The notes under the pieces are model-generated. The model was not told the origin of the DNA, made no database searches, and saw nothing but the letters and a program-made list of their open reading frames with translations. Below are positions 1 to 6,411 of a stretch of 7,641 nt of DNA, piece after piece (the first letter of the stretch is position 1; the number at the start of each line of letters is the position of its first letter). This DNA is from 40CM-2-70-7 sp035279865 (lineage in GTDB: Bacteria; Gemmatimonadota; Gemmatimonadetes; Gemmatimonadales; GWC2-71-9), in assembly GCA_035279865.1 (NCBI GenBank), contig DATEGY010000035.1:1-7641 (forward strand), given 5' to 3'. Both the position numbers and the translations under genes were made by a program.

Positions 1-25
1 GCATAAACACCCAACGCTCCTTGAT

Positions 26-104
26 TCCCCGGGCTTGCGCCCGGGGTCAGGTAAGGCGGGATGGTGGTAACGGTGCGCATGACCCCGGACTTGCGTCCGG
101 GGTT
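26..104. repeat. REP/BIME-like pair of GC-rich hairpins after pmbA
   Basis: Two short perfect palindromes lie in the 108-base gene-free stretch at the left edge. Hairpin 1 pairs 27-34 with 39-46 (8 bp, loop TTGC). Hairpin 2 pairs 82-90 with 95-103 (9 bp, loop TTGC). The stems share the pattern CCCCGGRC/GYCCGGGG. The outer flanks differ, but both hairpins carry GGGGTCA on the side facing the other hairpin, so they form a convergent pair about 30 bases apart, as in BIMEs. A related pair lies at 7522-7608. Hairpin 2 begins 5 bases after the pmbA stop codon on the minus strand and could protect or end that transcript. It has no following T-run, so it is not a classical intrinsic terminator. Confidence 0.75.
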
Positions 105-108
105 GCTG

Positions 109-1434
109 TTATCTCCCCGCCACCGACACCCCCTCCAGCAACAAGGACGGCGACCACCGGGTCCCCACCCAGCGGGCGTCGTCCCCCCAGCCGCCGATCT
201 TCTTGAGCAGCTCGTAGACATTCCCCGCCACCGCGGCGTCCTTCACACGCCCCGTGATCTTGCCGTTCTGGATCCGGTAGGCGAGCGCTACGGGGTGGCT
301 GAACGCGCCGCCGATGACGTTCCCCTGCCCGACGCCGATCAGGTCGTCGACCAGGAGACCGTCCTTGATCCCCTCGAGCAGTCCGCCGCCGAGCGACCAC
401 GGGTTACGGCTCGAAAAGGCGCTCCCCACGATGAAGTTCGAATACGACAGGCGCGGCTTCCCGAACACGCCGCGATGCCCGTGCCCGGTGCTCCGCTGGG
501 CGCCACCGAGGCGCGCCGCCGTCTCCAGATCGTGGACGAAATTCCTTGGACACCCTCGCTCGATGAGCGGCAGGCGGGCCGCCGGCACCCCCTCGTCGTC
601 GAATGGATAAGAAGCCGCGCGTCCTGGGAGCGTCGGATCATCGGCGATCGACAGCCCCTCGGCAAAGACCGGTTCACCGACCTTGCCCTGGAGGGGCGAG
701 ATGCCCTGGATCAGCGTCTTGCCGGAGAGCGCTTCTTCGAGAGGCAGGAGGATGGCGGACAGCCCCATGGGCGAAAACACCACCGGCAGTGACCCAGTCG
801 AGGCCGGGACCACGGTGAGCGCCAGCTCGAGCCGGGTCTTGATCGAATCGACGATGGCGTCGAGATCAGCCGCCTCGGGGAGCCCCGCCCCGACATAGTG
901 ATCGTAGACCATCAGCACATCACTGTCGGTGACCCGAGCGATGTCGGCGCTGACGCTCACCCCGGTGGCACGATAGCTCCCCTGCCCGCCGACGGTATTG
1001 CCGATCGTCGTCTCGGCCACCTCCCGTTCGACCGTGACGTTGATCTGCGCGTCGGGACGGGAGAGCCGCTCCACCAGCCCGCGGCCGATGTCGGCCAGCA
1101 CCCCGACCGACGCCGCCTTCGCCGGAGCGGACTCCGTGGAGACGGACGGGAACTTGGTGGCGGAGGGAAACTCGATCGACAACGGCTCTCCGAGCGCGGC
1201 CGAGGCGAGTGCGCGGGAGACGACGTCCGCCGGAGGCGCGTCGGTGGCCGTCGTCCCGGCCACGCCGACCCGGGCGCCCTTCACGACGCGGACATTCAAC
1301 CCCGACTCCTCCACCACGCCGGCACTCTTGAGCCGGCCCGATTCGAAGGCGATGGTGGTACGTTCGCTTCGCCGCCAGCAGGCATCCCCCGCGTCGGCGC
1401 CCCGCCTGAGGGCCTCCAGCACCTGGGAGATCAC
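109..1434 (-). CDS. pmbA: PmbA/TldE-type subunit of the TldD-TldE metalloprotease
   Basis: This encodes a 441-residue protein of the PmbA/TldD family, close to the usual PmbA length of about 450. At the place where TldD has its HExxxH zinc motif, this protein reads LPVVFSPMGLSAILLPLEEA (roughly residues 217-236), with no zinc ligands, so it is the TldE-type partner. The family core is present: YPFDDEGVPAARLPLIERG, and a C-terminal stretch with GGGLLEGIKDGLLV, NGKITGRVKDAAVAGNVYE. In characterised systems TldD and TldE form a cytoplasmic complex that degrades unfolded peptides and processes some modified peptides such as microcin B17; that role is transferred by homology. Translation starts at GTG, whose GTGA overlaps the tldD stop, with a G-rich Shine-Dalgarno-like stretch upstream, so coupling to tldD is likely. 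Nothing looks broken. Confidence 0.93.
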   Translation of the reverse strand: MISQVLEALRRGADAGDACWRRSERTTIAFESGRLKSAGVVEESGLNVRVVKGARVGVAGTTATDAPPADVVSRALASAALGEPLSIEFPSATKFPSVSTESAPAKAASVGVLADIGRGLVERLSRPDAQINVTVEREVAETTIGNTVGGQGSYRATGVSVSADIARVTDSDVLMVYDHYVGAGLPEAADLDAIVDSIKTRLELALTVVPASTGSLPVVFSPMGLSAILLPLEEALSGKTLIQGISPLQGKVGEPVFAEGLSIADDPTLPGRAASYPFDDEGVPAARLPLIERGCPRNFVHDLETAARLGGAQRSTGHGHRGVFGKPRLSYSNFIVGSAFSSRNPWSLGGGLLEGIKDGLLVDDLIGVGQGNVIGGAFSHPVALAYRIQNGKITGRVKDAAVAGNVYELLKKIGGWGDDARWVGTRWSPSLLLEGVSVAGR

Positions 1435-2807
1435 TCGACTTCACCCCCCACCAGCGCGTCCTCGATGCGGACGTGCGGCGCGCCTTCGGTCACCGGGAGG
1501 TAAGCCTGGCCCGCCTTCCCGCACCCCCCGCCGATCTGATTCCACTGGAAATCCCCGGCGATCCGTTCGATCGAGTCCAGCGTCTGGAACAGATTCCCCG
1601 CCAGCACCACATCCTTCACCAGCTCGGCCACCTGTCCGTCCCGGATCATGTGCCCGTACGCGGCGGTGAACGAGAAGCTCTCCAGCATGGTCTGTCCGCC
1701 GAAGGCGGAGCAGGCATAGACGCCGAGTTTGACGTCCCTGATGAGGTCCGCGAACGTCCCCTCGCCGTTGCCGATGTACGTGTTGGTCATCCGGACGATC
1801 GGCGGGTGGCGGAAGGACAGGGCCCGCGCGTTGCCGGTGGGGCGTTCCCGCATCCGGGCCGCGGTCTCCCGCGAGTGGAGGCGGCCGACCAGCTCCCCTT
1901 CCTTGATCAGCACCGAGTCCTGGGTCGGCACGCCTTCGTCATCGAACGGCATGGTGCCCCGGAGCCCGGGAGCGGCACCGTTATCACCGACGGTCAGGAC
2001 CTTCCGGCCGAAGCGGCGGCCCAGAGTCATCATCTCCCGGGCCTGCGGATTCTCGTAGACGAAGTCCGCTTCCGAGAGGTGCCCGAACGCCTCGTGGATG
2101 AACACGCCGGCCATCTCGGGGTCGAGAATGACGGGGTAATGCCCGCCCCGGACGGTCGGGGTCCGGAGCAGTTCCGCCGCTCGTTCCCCCGCCTGCTTGA
2201 ACCCGGCAGCGAAATCGTGGACGCTCTTCCAGCCCTTCCGGAGGCCGATCGACTCGAGGGCTTTCTCGATGGTGCCGTTCTTCCGGGCGATGGCGGTGCC
2301 GGAGAGGGTGACCTCGGGACGGAGCTCGTGCAGGCTGGTTCCTTCCGAATTCACGAACCAGTACTCCGTCACCTCGTCGTGATAGTTCGCGATGGTGTCG
2401 GTGATATCTCCGGAGACGGCGAGCATCTCGCCGTTGTAGGCCTGGATCAGCTTCGTCTTGTCCGCGAGGGAAACCCCCCGGACATCCCCGTCCAGATCGA
2501 GCAGGGCCTCCGCCGTCTGTGGAGTGACTTCCGCAAGCCTGATCGGTTCATCCAGCACGACAGCCCGGGAGAGCTCCTGGGCCCGCTCGATCATGGCGGG
2601 AAGCTGGTCGAGCGACGTGAAGGCCGCGACGCCCCAGCCATGGCCCTTCGAGAGCACCCGTACGCATCCGCCCACGTCCTCGGACGCGCTGGCGGTCTCG
2701 AGCCGCCTCCCCCGGAAGGAGACCCCCGTGGCCCAGGTGCGTTCGACGCGGATTTCGGTGTAGTCCGCGCGGGAGGCGCGGAGGGCGGTCTCGAGCCGGT
2801 CCTTCAC
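1431..2807 (-). CDS. tldD: TldD zinc metalloprotease, catalytic subunit
   Basis: This is a 458-residue TldD protein of ordinary length. The catalytic HExxxH motif is H238-E239-A-F-G-H243 within VFIHEAFGHLSEAD. The likely third zinc ligand is C429 in QIGGGCGKAGQ, matching the conserved C-terminal GGxCGKxGQ motif of TldD. Other family signatures are MPFDDEGVPTQDSVLIKEGELVG (about 286-308) and SFRHPPIVRMTNTYI (331-345). The N-terminal third (about 1-110) is the PmbA/TldD domain 1 fold. It is expected to work in the cytoplasm with the PmbA protein encoded immediately downstream, forming an enclosed peptidase chamber. The start is GTG, 3 bases after the stop of the upstream phosphoribosyltransferase gene, with only a weak ribosome site. 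No catalytic residue is missing. Confidence 0.96.
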   Translation of the reverse strand: MKDRLETALRASRADYTEIRVERTWATGVSFRGRRLETASASEDVGGCVRVLSKGHGWGVAAFTSLDQLPAMIERAQELSRAVVLDEPIRLAEVTPQTAEALLDLDGDVRGVSLADKTKLIQAYNGEMLAVSGDITDTIANYHDEVTEYWFVNSEGTSLHELRPEVTLSGTAIARKNGTIEKALESIGLRKGWKSVHDFAAGFKQAGERAAELLRTPTVRGGHYPVILDPEMAGVFIHEAFGHLSEADFVYENPQAREMMTLGRRFGRKVLTVGDNGAAPGLRGTMPFDDEGVPTQDSVLIKEGELVGRLHSRETAARMRERPTGNARALSFRHPPIVRMTNTYIGNGEGTFADLIRDVKLGVYACSAFGGQTMLESFSFTAAYGHMIRDGQVAELVKDVVLAGNLFQTLDSIERIAGDFQWNQIGGGCGKAGQAYLPVTEGAPHVRIEDALVGGEVE

Positions 2808-2810
2808 GAC

Positions 2811-3368
2811 TTACAGGCCGCGGAGCTTGTCGGCGTAGTCCGGGCGGACCACGATCTCCCCGTTCTTGATGACCTCGCGGTCCCAGGGGAGGATGATGAA
2901 GCTGTCGGTCTCGAGGGCGGAAAAATCGACCTGGTAGGGCCCGGTGCGGAAGGAAACCGCCGTCTTCACGGCGGCGGGACGGAGCTCCCGGACGGCGTTC
3001 AAGGCCAGCTTCATGGTGTCCCCGGTATCGCACGTCTCGTCCACGATGAGGACCCGGCGGCCGGTGACCAGCCGCGGAGGTCCGGCGATGACCACCGGCC
3101 GGGCCTCTGATTCGGACCGGGTGATGGCCATGGACGCGAAATCGCGCTGCATGATGCTCGCCACGACGGCACCTGGAATCACGCCGGCGCGGGCGATGCC
3201 GAGCACCAGCTCGGGGTCGTAGGCACGGAAGACTTTCAGGGCGAGGACCCGGCAGAGCTCCCCGAAAAACGGCCAGTCCACCTCGAGCACCGCGGTGGGC
3301 GATGCACGTCCGGGGCGTGAACGGCGGGGTACCGGGGGGGTAGGAGGACCGGGAGGGACGTACGTCAT
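2811..3368 (-). CDS. Phosphoribosyltransferase, Gpt/xanthine type
   Basis: This encodes a type I phosphoribosyltransferase of 185 residues. The PRPP-binding loop is VLIVDETCDTGDT (106-118). It has DE where many relatives have two acidic Asp/Glu residues in a DD order, and it keeps the DTGxT end. YDPELVLGIARAGVIPGAVVA (50-70) is the conserved second strand and loop. The C-terminal FIILPWDREVIKNG (157-170) resembles the PWE/PWD segment of xanthine-guanine and xanthine enzymes, so a purine-salvage role is likely, though the base used cannot be read from sequence. The first 26 residues are Pro/Arg-rich low complexity, outside the fold. A GTG at residue 27 (3290), just before LEVDWPFFGELC, is an alternative start, but its upstream bases are C-rich with no Shine-Dalgarno. 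The gene probably leads the tldD-pmbA operon. Confidence 0.85.
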   Translation of the reverse strand: MTYVPPGPPTPPVPRRSRPGRASPTAVLEVDWPFFGELCRVLALKVFRAYDPELVLGIARAGVIPGAVVASIMQRDFASMAITRSESEARPVVIAGPPRLVTGRRVLIVDETCDTGDTMKLALNAVRELRPAAVKTAVSFRTGPYQVDFSALETDSFIILPWDREVIKNGEIVVRPDYADKLRGL

Positions 3369-3373
3369 TCGGG

Positions 3374-3403
3374 AAACTACATTGCCAATGCAAGAGGCCG
3401 CAA
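3374..3403 (-). promoter_or_regulatory. Candidate promoter for the phosphoribosyltransferase operon
   Basis: On the minus strand a TAGTTT hexamer (3379 to 3374) fits the TANNNT form of a -10 element. It lies 5 bases before the ATG at 3368, so transcription could begin at or beside the start codon. A weak TTGCGG (3403 to 3398) is 18 bases further up. It matches the -35 consensus in only three positions. The site overlaps the plus-strand promoter, so the two divergent operons could compete for polymerase. This is prediction only. Confidence 0.35.
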
Positions 3404-3411
3404 GCTATTTT
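3382..3411 (+). promoter_or_regulatory. Leaderless-type sigma70 promoter of the TPR operon
   Basis: TTGCCA (3382-3387) and TATTTT (3406-3411) are separated by 18 bases and resemble housekeeping -35 and -10 boxes. Standard numbering places +1 at 3418, which is the A of the TPR gene's ATG. No Shine-Dalgarno lies within 15 bases of that ATG; the nearest purine run, AGAGG, is about 20 bases away. The arrangement therefore predicts a leaderless mRNA. The -35 box shares an ATTG-C-CAAT inverted repeat (3381-3389) that could also be an operator. Confidence 0.55.
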
Positions 3412-3417
3412 CGCTTC

Positions 3418-3882
3418 ATGAGTTTCTGGCGCCGGCTGTTCGGCAGCCCGTCACCCGACGACATCACGCCGCAGCGACTCGACTACTTGAACGAGGCGCT
3501 CGCGCTTGAGCGTCAGGGAGACTTCGAGGCCGCGCTCACGTCCTACCGTCTCGCCCTGCGCGACCACCCCAACGACGCGCGGATTCTGCAGAACATGGCC
3601 ATCGCGTTCACCAAGACGGGGCGCGTGGACGAAGCCATCCGGCATTACCGGCGCTCACTCGAGCTCGACCAGGCGCTCGCGGGCGCGCACTACGGCCTCG
3701 CGTTTCTCCTCCTGAAACGCGGCGACCCCGACGGGGCCGTGCGTCATTTGAAGGAATTCCTCGCCCAGCCTCCGAAGGGACCCGACGCGCAGAAGTGGAT
3801 CGAACATGCCCAGGAGCAGCTCCGGGAGATGGGTGAGCCTCTTCCCCCCACTCCGGCCCCCACCCTGCGGGAGGCGCACTGA
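3418..3882 (+). CDS. Small TPR-repeat protein
   Basis: This encodes 154 residues made mostly of three tandem 34-residue TPR units: about 21-54, 55-88 and 89-122. They show the usual pattern, for example A-x-x-x-G-x-x-x-x-A in NMAIAFTKTGRVDEAI. A short basic N-terminus (MSFWRRLFG) could touch the membrane but is not a signal peptide. The tail is Pro-rich (PLPPTPAPTL). TPRs form scaffolds for protein contacts; the partner is unknown. The frame is open further upstream, with another ATG at 3388, but that ATG lies inside the predicted promoter. The predicted transcription start falls on the ATG at 3418, so that start was chosen. The stop overlaps the lipoprotein start as CTGA, and the gene leads the TPR, lipoprotein, acyl-CoA synthetase operon. 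Confidence 0.85.
   Translation: MSFWRRLFGSPSPDDITPQRLDYLNEALALERQGDFEAALTSYRLALRDHPNDARILQNMAIAFTKTGRVDEAIRHYRRSLELDQALAGAHYGLAFLLLKRGDPDGAVRHLKEFLAQPPKGPDAQKWIEHAQEQLREMGEPLPPTPAPTLREAH
3869..3874 (+). promoter_or_regulatory. Shine-Dalgarno deciding a CTG start
   Basis: GGGAGG, a strong match to the anti-Shine-Dalgarno, ends 4 bases before CTG at 3879. No ATG, GTG or TTG lies nearby in that frame, so this site supports CTG as the start of the lipoprotein gene. It lies inside the last codons of the TPR gene, which suggests translational coupling. Confidence 0.6.
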
Positions 3883-4577
3883 GGCGTAGGTACCGCTGGG
3901 GGGGGGCATTACTCGCGGGAGCCCTCGCGCTGGGATGCGCCTCCGTCACCACCGACCTGAACGAGGTCATCGCCCTTCAGGTGACCCTGGGTCCGGATTC
4001 AGCGGGGCGGATGGACTTCGGCGATACCGTCTTCGCCACCGCCAAGGCCCTGAACGGTCGCGGCGACTCGGTCGGTGCCACGATCATCTGGAGTGATCTC
4101 GATACCCTGGTGCACGTCGACTCCCTGACGGGTGCGGTCACCGCCCGGTTGCTCGGCACCGGGTTGATCCAGGCCCGGACCGGAAGCCTCCGGTCCAATC
4201 CCCAGCCCGTCGTCGTGTTCCCCCGCGCCGATACCGCTTTCACCGACTCGGCTACCCACAACCCGGACACCGTCACCGTCTCGACGCCCGATTCGCTGTC
4301 GGACCCCCTGGGCGTGCGGATCCAGAATTTCGGCACCGATACCACGGGCGCATCCGGGCGCACCGTCCAATTCACCCTGATCTATCCGGACACGCTGAGC
4401 GTCAGGCTCACGAACACCGTGACCACGACGGACGTCACCGGACTGGCCGTGACGCAGGTTCGGCTGAAACAGCGTACCTTGCCGGATTCGGCGGTGGTCC
4501 AGGCGACCGTGACCCGTTTCAACGGGGTCGCGGTCCCGGGAGCACCCATCACCTTCGTGGTGAGGTTCGTGCCATGA
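3879..4577 (+). CDS. Ig-like-domain lipoprotein with a probable CTG start
   Basis: Reading from CTG gives 232 residues. The N-terminus is a textbook lipoprotein signal: basic RRRYRW, hydrophobic GGALLAGALALG, then C20. LALGC fits the broad PROSITE lipobox pattern, so C20 would be lipidated and the protein tethered to a membrane. Residues about 34-100 resemble a bacterial Ig-like (Big_2) domain, with VDSLTGAVTARLLGTGLIQA as the typical VdsxTGxVtAxxxGtaxixA core. The rest forms a second beta-rich domain resembling Big_1, with TTTDVTGLAVTQVRL and NGVAVPGAPITFVV. The molecular role is unknown; an envelope structural or binding role is inferred. The frame is closed by a stop at 3834-3836. The first ordinary start, GTG at 3981, would delete the whole signal and part of domain 1. 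The 3' end overlaps the synthetase gene as ATGA. Confidence 0.8.
   Translation: MRRRYRWGGALLAGALALGCASVTTDLNEVIALQVTLGPDSAGRMDFGDTVFATAKALNGRGDSVGATIIWSDLDTLVHVDSLTGAVTARLLGTGLIQARTGSLRSNPQPVVVFPRADTAFTDSATHNPDTVTVSTPDSLSDPLGVRIQNFGTDTTGASGRTVQFTLIYPDTLSVRLTNTVTTTDVTGLAVTQVRLKQRTLPDSAVVQATVTRFNGVAVPGAPITFVVRFVP
3898..3906 (+). repeat. G9 homopolymer in the lipoprotein signal peptide
   Basis: Nine consecutive G residues encode the W-G-G junction at the start of the hydrophobic part of the signal peptide, seven codons after the start. Slippage here would frameshift the protein before the lipobox. It is the longest single-base run seen in the window. It may be a contingency tract or simply a chance run in GC-rich DNA, and it is also a place where sequencing errors are likely. 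Confidence 0.9.
4561..4565 (+). promoter_or_regulatory. Shine-Dalgarno for the acyl-CoA synthetase
   Basis: TGAGG lies 8 bases before the ATG at 4574, inside the last codons of the lipoprotein gene. Together with the ATGA stop/start overlap it supports this start and suggests coupled translation. Confidence 0.6.
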
Positions 4578-6394
4578 GCACCCCGGCACCAGGAACGCTG
4601 ACCCAACTCTTCTTTGATGGCTTGGACCGGTTCATTCCCCGGAACCGGCCCGCGTTCAAGGCGAAGCGGGGCGAAGTCTGGCAGCCCCTGACGCATCGGG
4701 ACGCCCAGGCGCGGGTCCGGGCCATCTCGCTGGGACTGAAGGAGCTGGGGATCCAGCCCGGTGAGCGGGTGGCGCTCCTCTCGGAAACCCGCCTGGAATG
4801 GGCGCTGGTGGACTACGCCTGCCTGTGCGCGCACGCGACCGACGTCCCGATCTACCCGACCCTCCTGGTCAAGCAGGTCGAATACATCCTGAAGGACTGC
4901 GGCGCCACGACCGTCTTCTGCTCGACGGCCGAGCAGGTCGCCAAGGTCAACCAGATCAAGGCGCACCTCCCCATCAAGCACGTCATCACGTTCGACGCCG
5001 GGCCGAGCGCGGGGGTGACGACCCTCGCGGACTTGGAAAAGAAGGGGGCGGCCGCCGATGCGAAGTACCCGAACTGGCGGGCCGATGCGCTGAAAGTGTC
5101 CCCGGATTCGCTCGCCACCCTGATCTACACGTCGGGCACGACCGGCGACCCCAAGGGCGTGATGCTGACGCACGACAACCTGTACAGCAACGTCGCGGCC
5201 TGCGTCCACATCCTGCCGATCTCGGACCAGGACGAGTGTCTGTCCATGCTGCCGCTCTCGCACGTGTACGAGCGCATGGTGGACTACACGATGTGGATGG
5301 CGGGGGTCGTGATCAATTACGCCGAGTCGTTCGACAAAGTGGCGCAGAATCTCCGGGAGACGAAGCCGACGATCGTGCTGTCGGTCCCCCGGCTCTACGA
5401 AAAGGTGTACGCCAAGGTGATCGAGGGGGCGTCGAAGAGCCCCGTGAAGCACGCGATCTTCAACTGGTCCAAGAAGGCCGGGGACCGCTGGGCGACACAT
5501 CGTCTCTCGGGTGTGAGGGTCCCCCTCGGCGTCTCGATCACGCACGCCATCGCCGACACGCTGGTCTTCAAGAAGGTGCGCGCGGCGACGGGGGGCCGCC
5601 TCAAGACCTTCATCTCCGGCAGCGCGCCCCTCTCGGCGGATGTCGCGTTGTTTTTCTTCGCCTGTTCCCTGCCCATCCTCGAGGGATACGGGCTGACGGA
5701 GACGTCCCCGGTGTTGACGTTGAATCCCCCTCAGAAACCCAAACTGGGCACCGTGGGTACGGCCATTCCGGGCGTGACCCTCAAGATCGCCGCGGACGGT
5801 GAGATCCTCGCCAAGGGTCCGAACATCATGCAGGGCTACTACAACCTTCCGCAGGAGACGAAGGAAGCGCTCGCGGACGGGTGGTTTCACACCGGAGACA
5901 TCGGCGAGATCGACTCCGAAGGCTATCTGAAGATCACCGACCGCAAGAAGGACATGATCAAGACCGCGGGTGGGAAGTGGGTGGCGCCGCAGCCGATCGA
6001 GAACGCGGTGAAGTCCAACAAGTACGTCGCGAGCGTCGTCCTGCTCGGCGACAAGCACAAGTTCCCGCTCCTGCTCGTGGTGCCGAACTTCGATCAGCTC
6101 GAGGCATGGGCGAAGTACCGGCGCATCGCTTATCAATCACGGGAGCAGTTGATCACGCTGCCCGATGTGAAGGCGAAGATGGAGCGGGAGTGCATGGGGA
6201 TGCTCAACGACCTGCCGCGATATGAGATGCCGAAGAAGGTGGCCCTGCTCGCCCATGATTTCACGATCGAATCGGGGGAGCTGACGCCGACGTTGAAGAT
6301 CAAACGGCGGGTGGTGGAGGAGCACTACGAGAAGGAAATCACGGCGGCGTACGCGGAGGCCGATCCGATCGCCGCTGCCGTTGAGGGGCACTAA
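4574..6394 (+). CDS. Long-chain fatty acid--CoA ligase, AMP-forming
   Basis: This encodes a complete 606-residue member of the ANL adenylating family, of the FadD15/ACSL-like type. It activates a fatty acid to an acyl-adenylate and then an acyl-CoA, using ATP and CoA. The motifs appear in order: P-loop IYTSGTTGDPKG (184-195), MLPLSHVYERM (225-235), SVPRLYEKVY (270-279), GYGLTETSPV (371-380), WFHTGDIGEID (437-447), DRKKDMIKTAGGKWVAPQPIE (456-476, the hinge and A8 region) and TPTLKIKR (571-578), with K575 as the probable A10 lysine. SPRLYEKV-like and GGKWVAPQPIE segments favour long-chain over acetyl or aryl substrates; chain length cannot be told from sequence. There is no signal peptide, so it is cytosolic or peripheral on the membrane. 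It is the last gene of its operon, which could link it to lipid supply or envelope lipid recycling, but this is inference. Confidence 0.95.
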   Translation: MSTPAPGTLTQLFFDGLDRFIPRNRPAFKAKRGEVWQPLTHRDAQARVRAISLGLKELGIQPGERVALLSETRLEWALVDYACLCAHATDVPIYPTLLVKQVEYILKDCGATTVFCSTAEQVAKVNQIKAHLPIKHVITFDAGPSAGVTTLADLEKKGAAADAKYPNWRADALKVSPDSLATLIYTSGTTGDPKGVMLTHDNLYSNVAACVHILPISDQDECLSMLPLSHVYERMVDYTMWMAGVVINYAESFDKVAQNLRETKPTIVLSVPRLYEKVYAKVIEGASKSPVKHAIFNWSKKAGDRWATHRLSGVRVPLGVSITHAIADTLVFKKVRAATGGRLKTFISGSAPLSADVALFFFACSLPILEGYGLTETSPVLTLNPPQKPKLGTVGTAIPGVTLKIAADGEILAKGPNIMQGYYNLPQETKEALADGWFHTGDIGEIDSEGYLKITDRKKDMIKTAGGKWVAPQPIENAVKSNKYVASVVLLGDKHKFPLLLVVPNFDQLEAWAKYRRIAYQSREQLITLPDVKAKMERECMGMLNDLPRYEMPKKVALLAHDFTIESGELTPTLKIKRRVVEEHYEKEITAAYAEADPIAAAVEGH

Positions 6395-6411
6395 CCGTCT
6401 AACCGTCTAAC
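6391..6411. repeat. 8-base tandem repeat at a convergent gene junction
   Basis: The unit CTAACCGT occurs 2.6 times (6391-6398, 6399-6406, then CTAAC). One copy supplies the TAA stop of the plus-strand synthetase, and the next supplies the TAG stop (CTA on the plus strand) of the minus-strand gene. The two stops are only 4 bases apart, and no terminator hairpin lies between the genes. The repeat probably arose by slippage. Confidence 0.85.

Noticed and set aside
82..103. Intrinsic terminator for pmbA
   Set aside because: The hairpin is strong, but no T-run follows on the minus strand, and the same structure occurs inside a coding region at 7522-7608, so a repeat is the better explanation.
61..792. 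243-codon open frame on the plus strand opposite pmbA, and a second at 898-1503
   Set aside because: They are shadows of pmbA, with Arg/Pro/Asp-rich translations and no family features.
1473..3110. 545-codon open frame on the plus strand across tldD and the phosphoribosyltransferase gene
   Set aside because: It spans two unmistakable genes on the other strand and has no recognisable motif; it is a composition artefact.
3295..3417. N-terminal extension of the TPR protein from 3295 or 3388
   Set aside because: The region overlaps the opposite gene and the predicted promoter, has no nearby Shine-Dalgarno, and translates to low-complexity Gly/Arg before a natural MSFWRRLFG start.
3981..4577. 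GTG at 3981 as the start of the lipoprotein gene
   Set aside because: It would discard a complete signal peptide and lipobox encoded in the same frame just upstream, and would leave part of the Ig-like domain missing.
4382..6136. 584-codon open frame on the minus strand opposite the acyl-CoA synthetase
   Set aside because: It lies antisense to a gene with all ANL motifs, is rich in Arg, His and Asp as expected for a GC-rich shadow frame, and shows no domain of its own.
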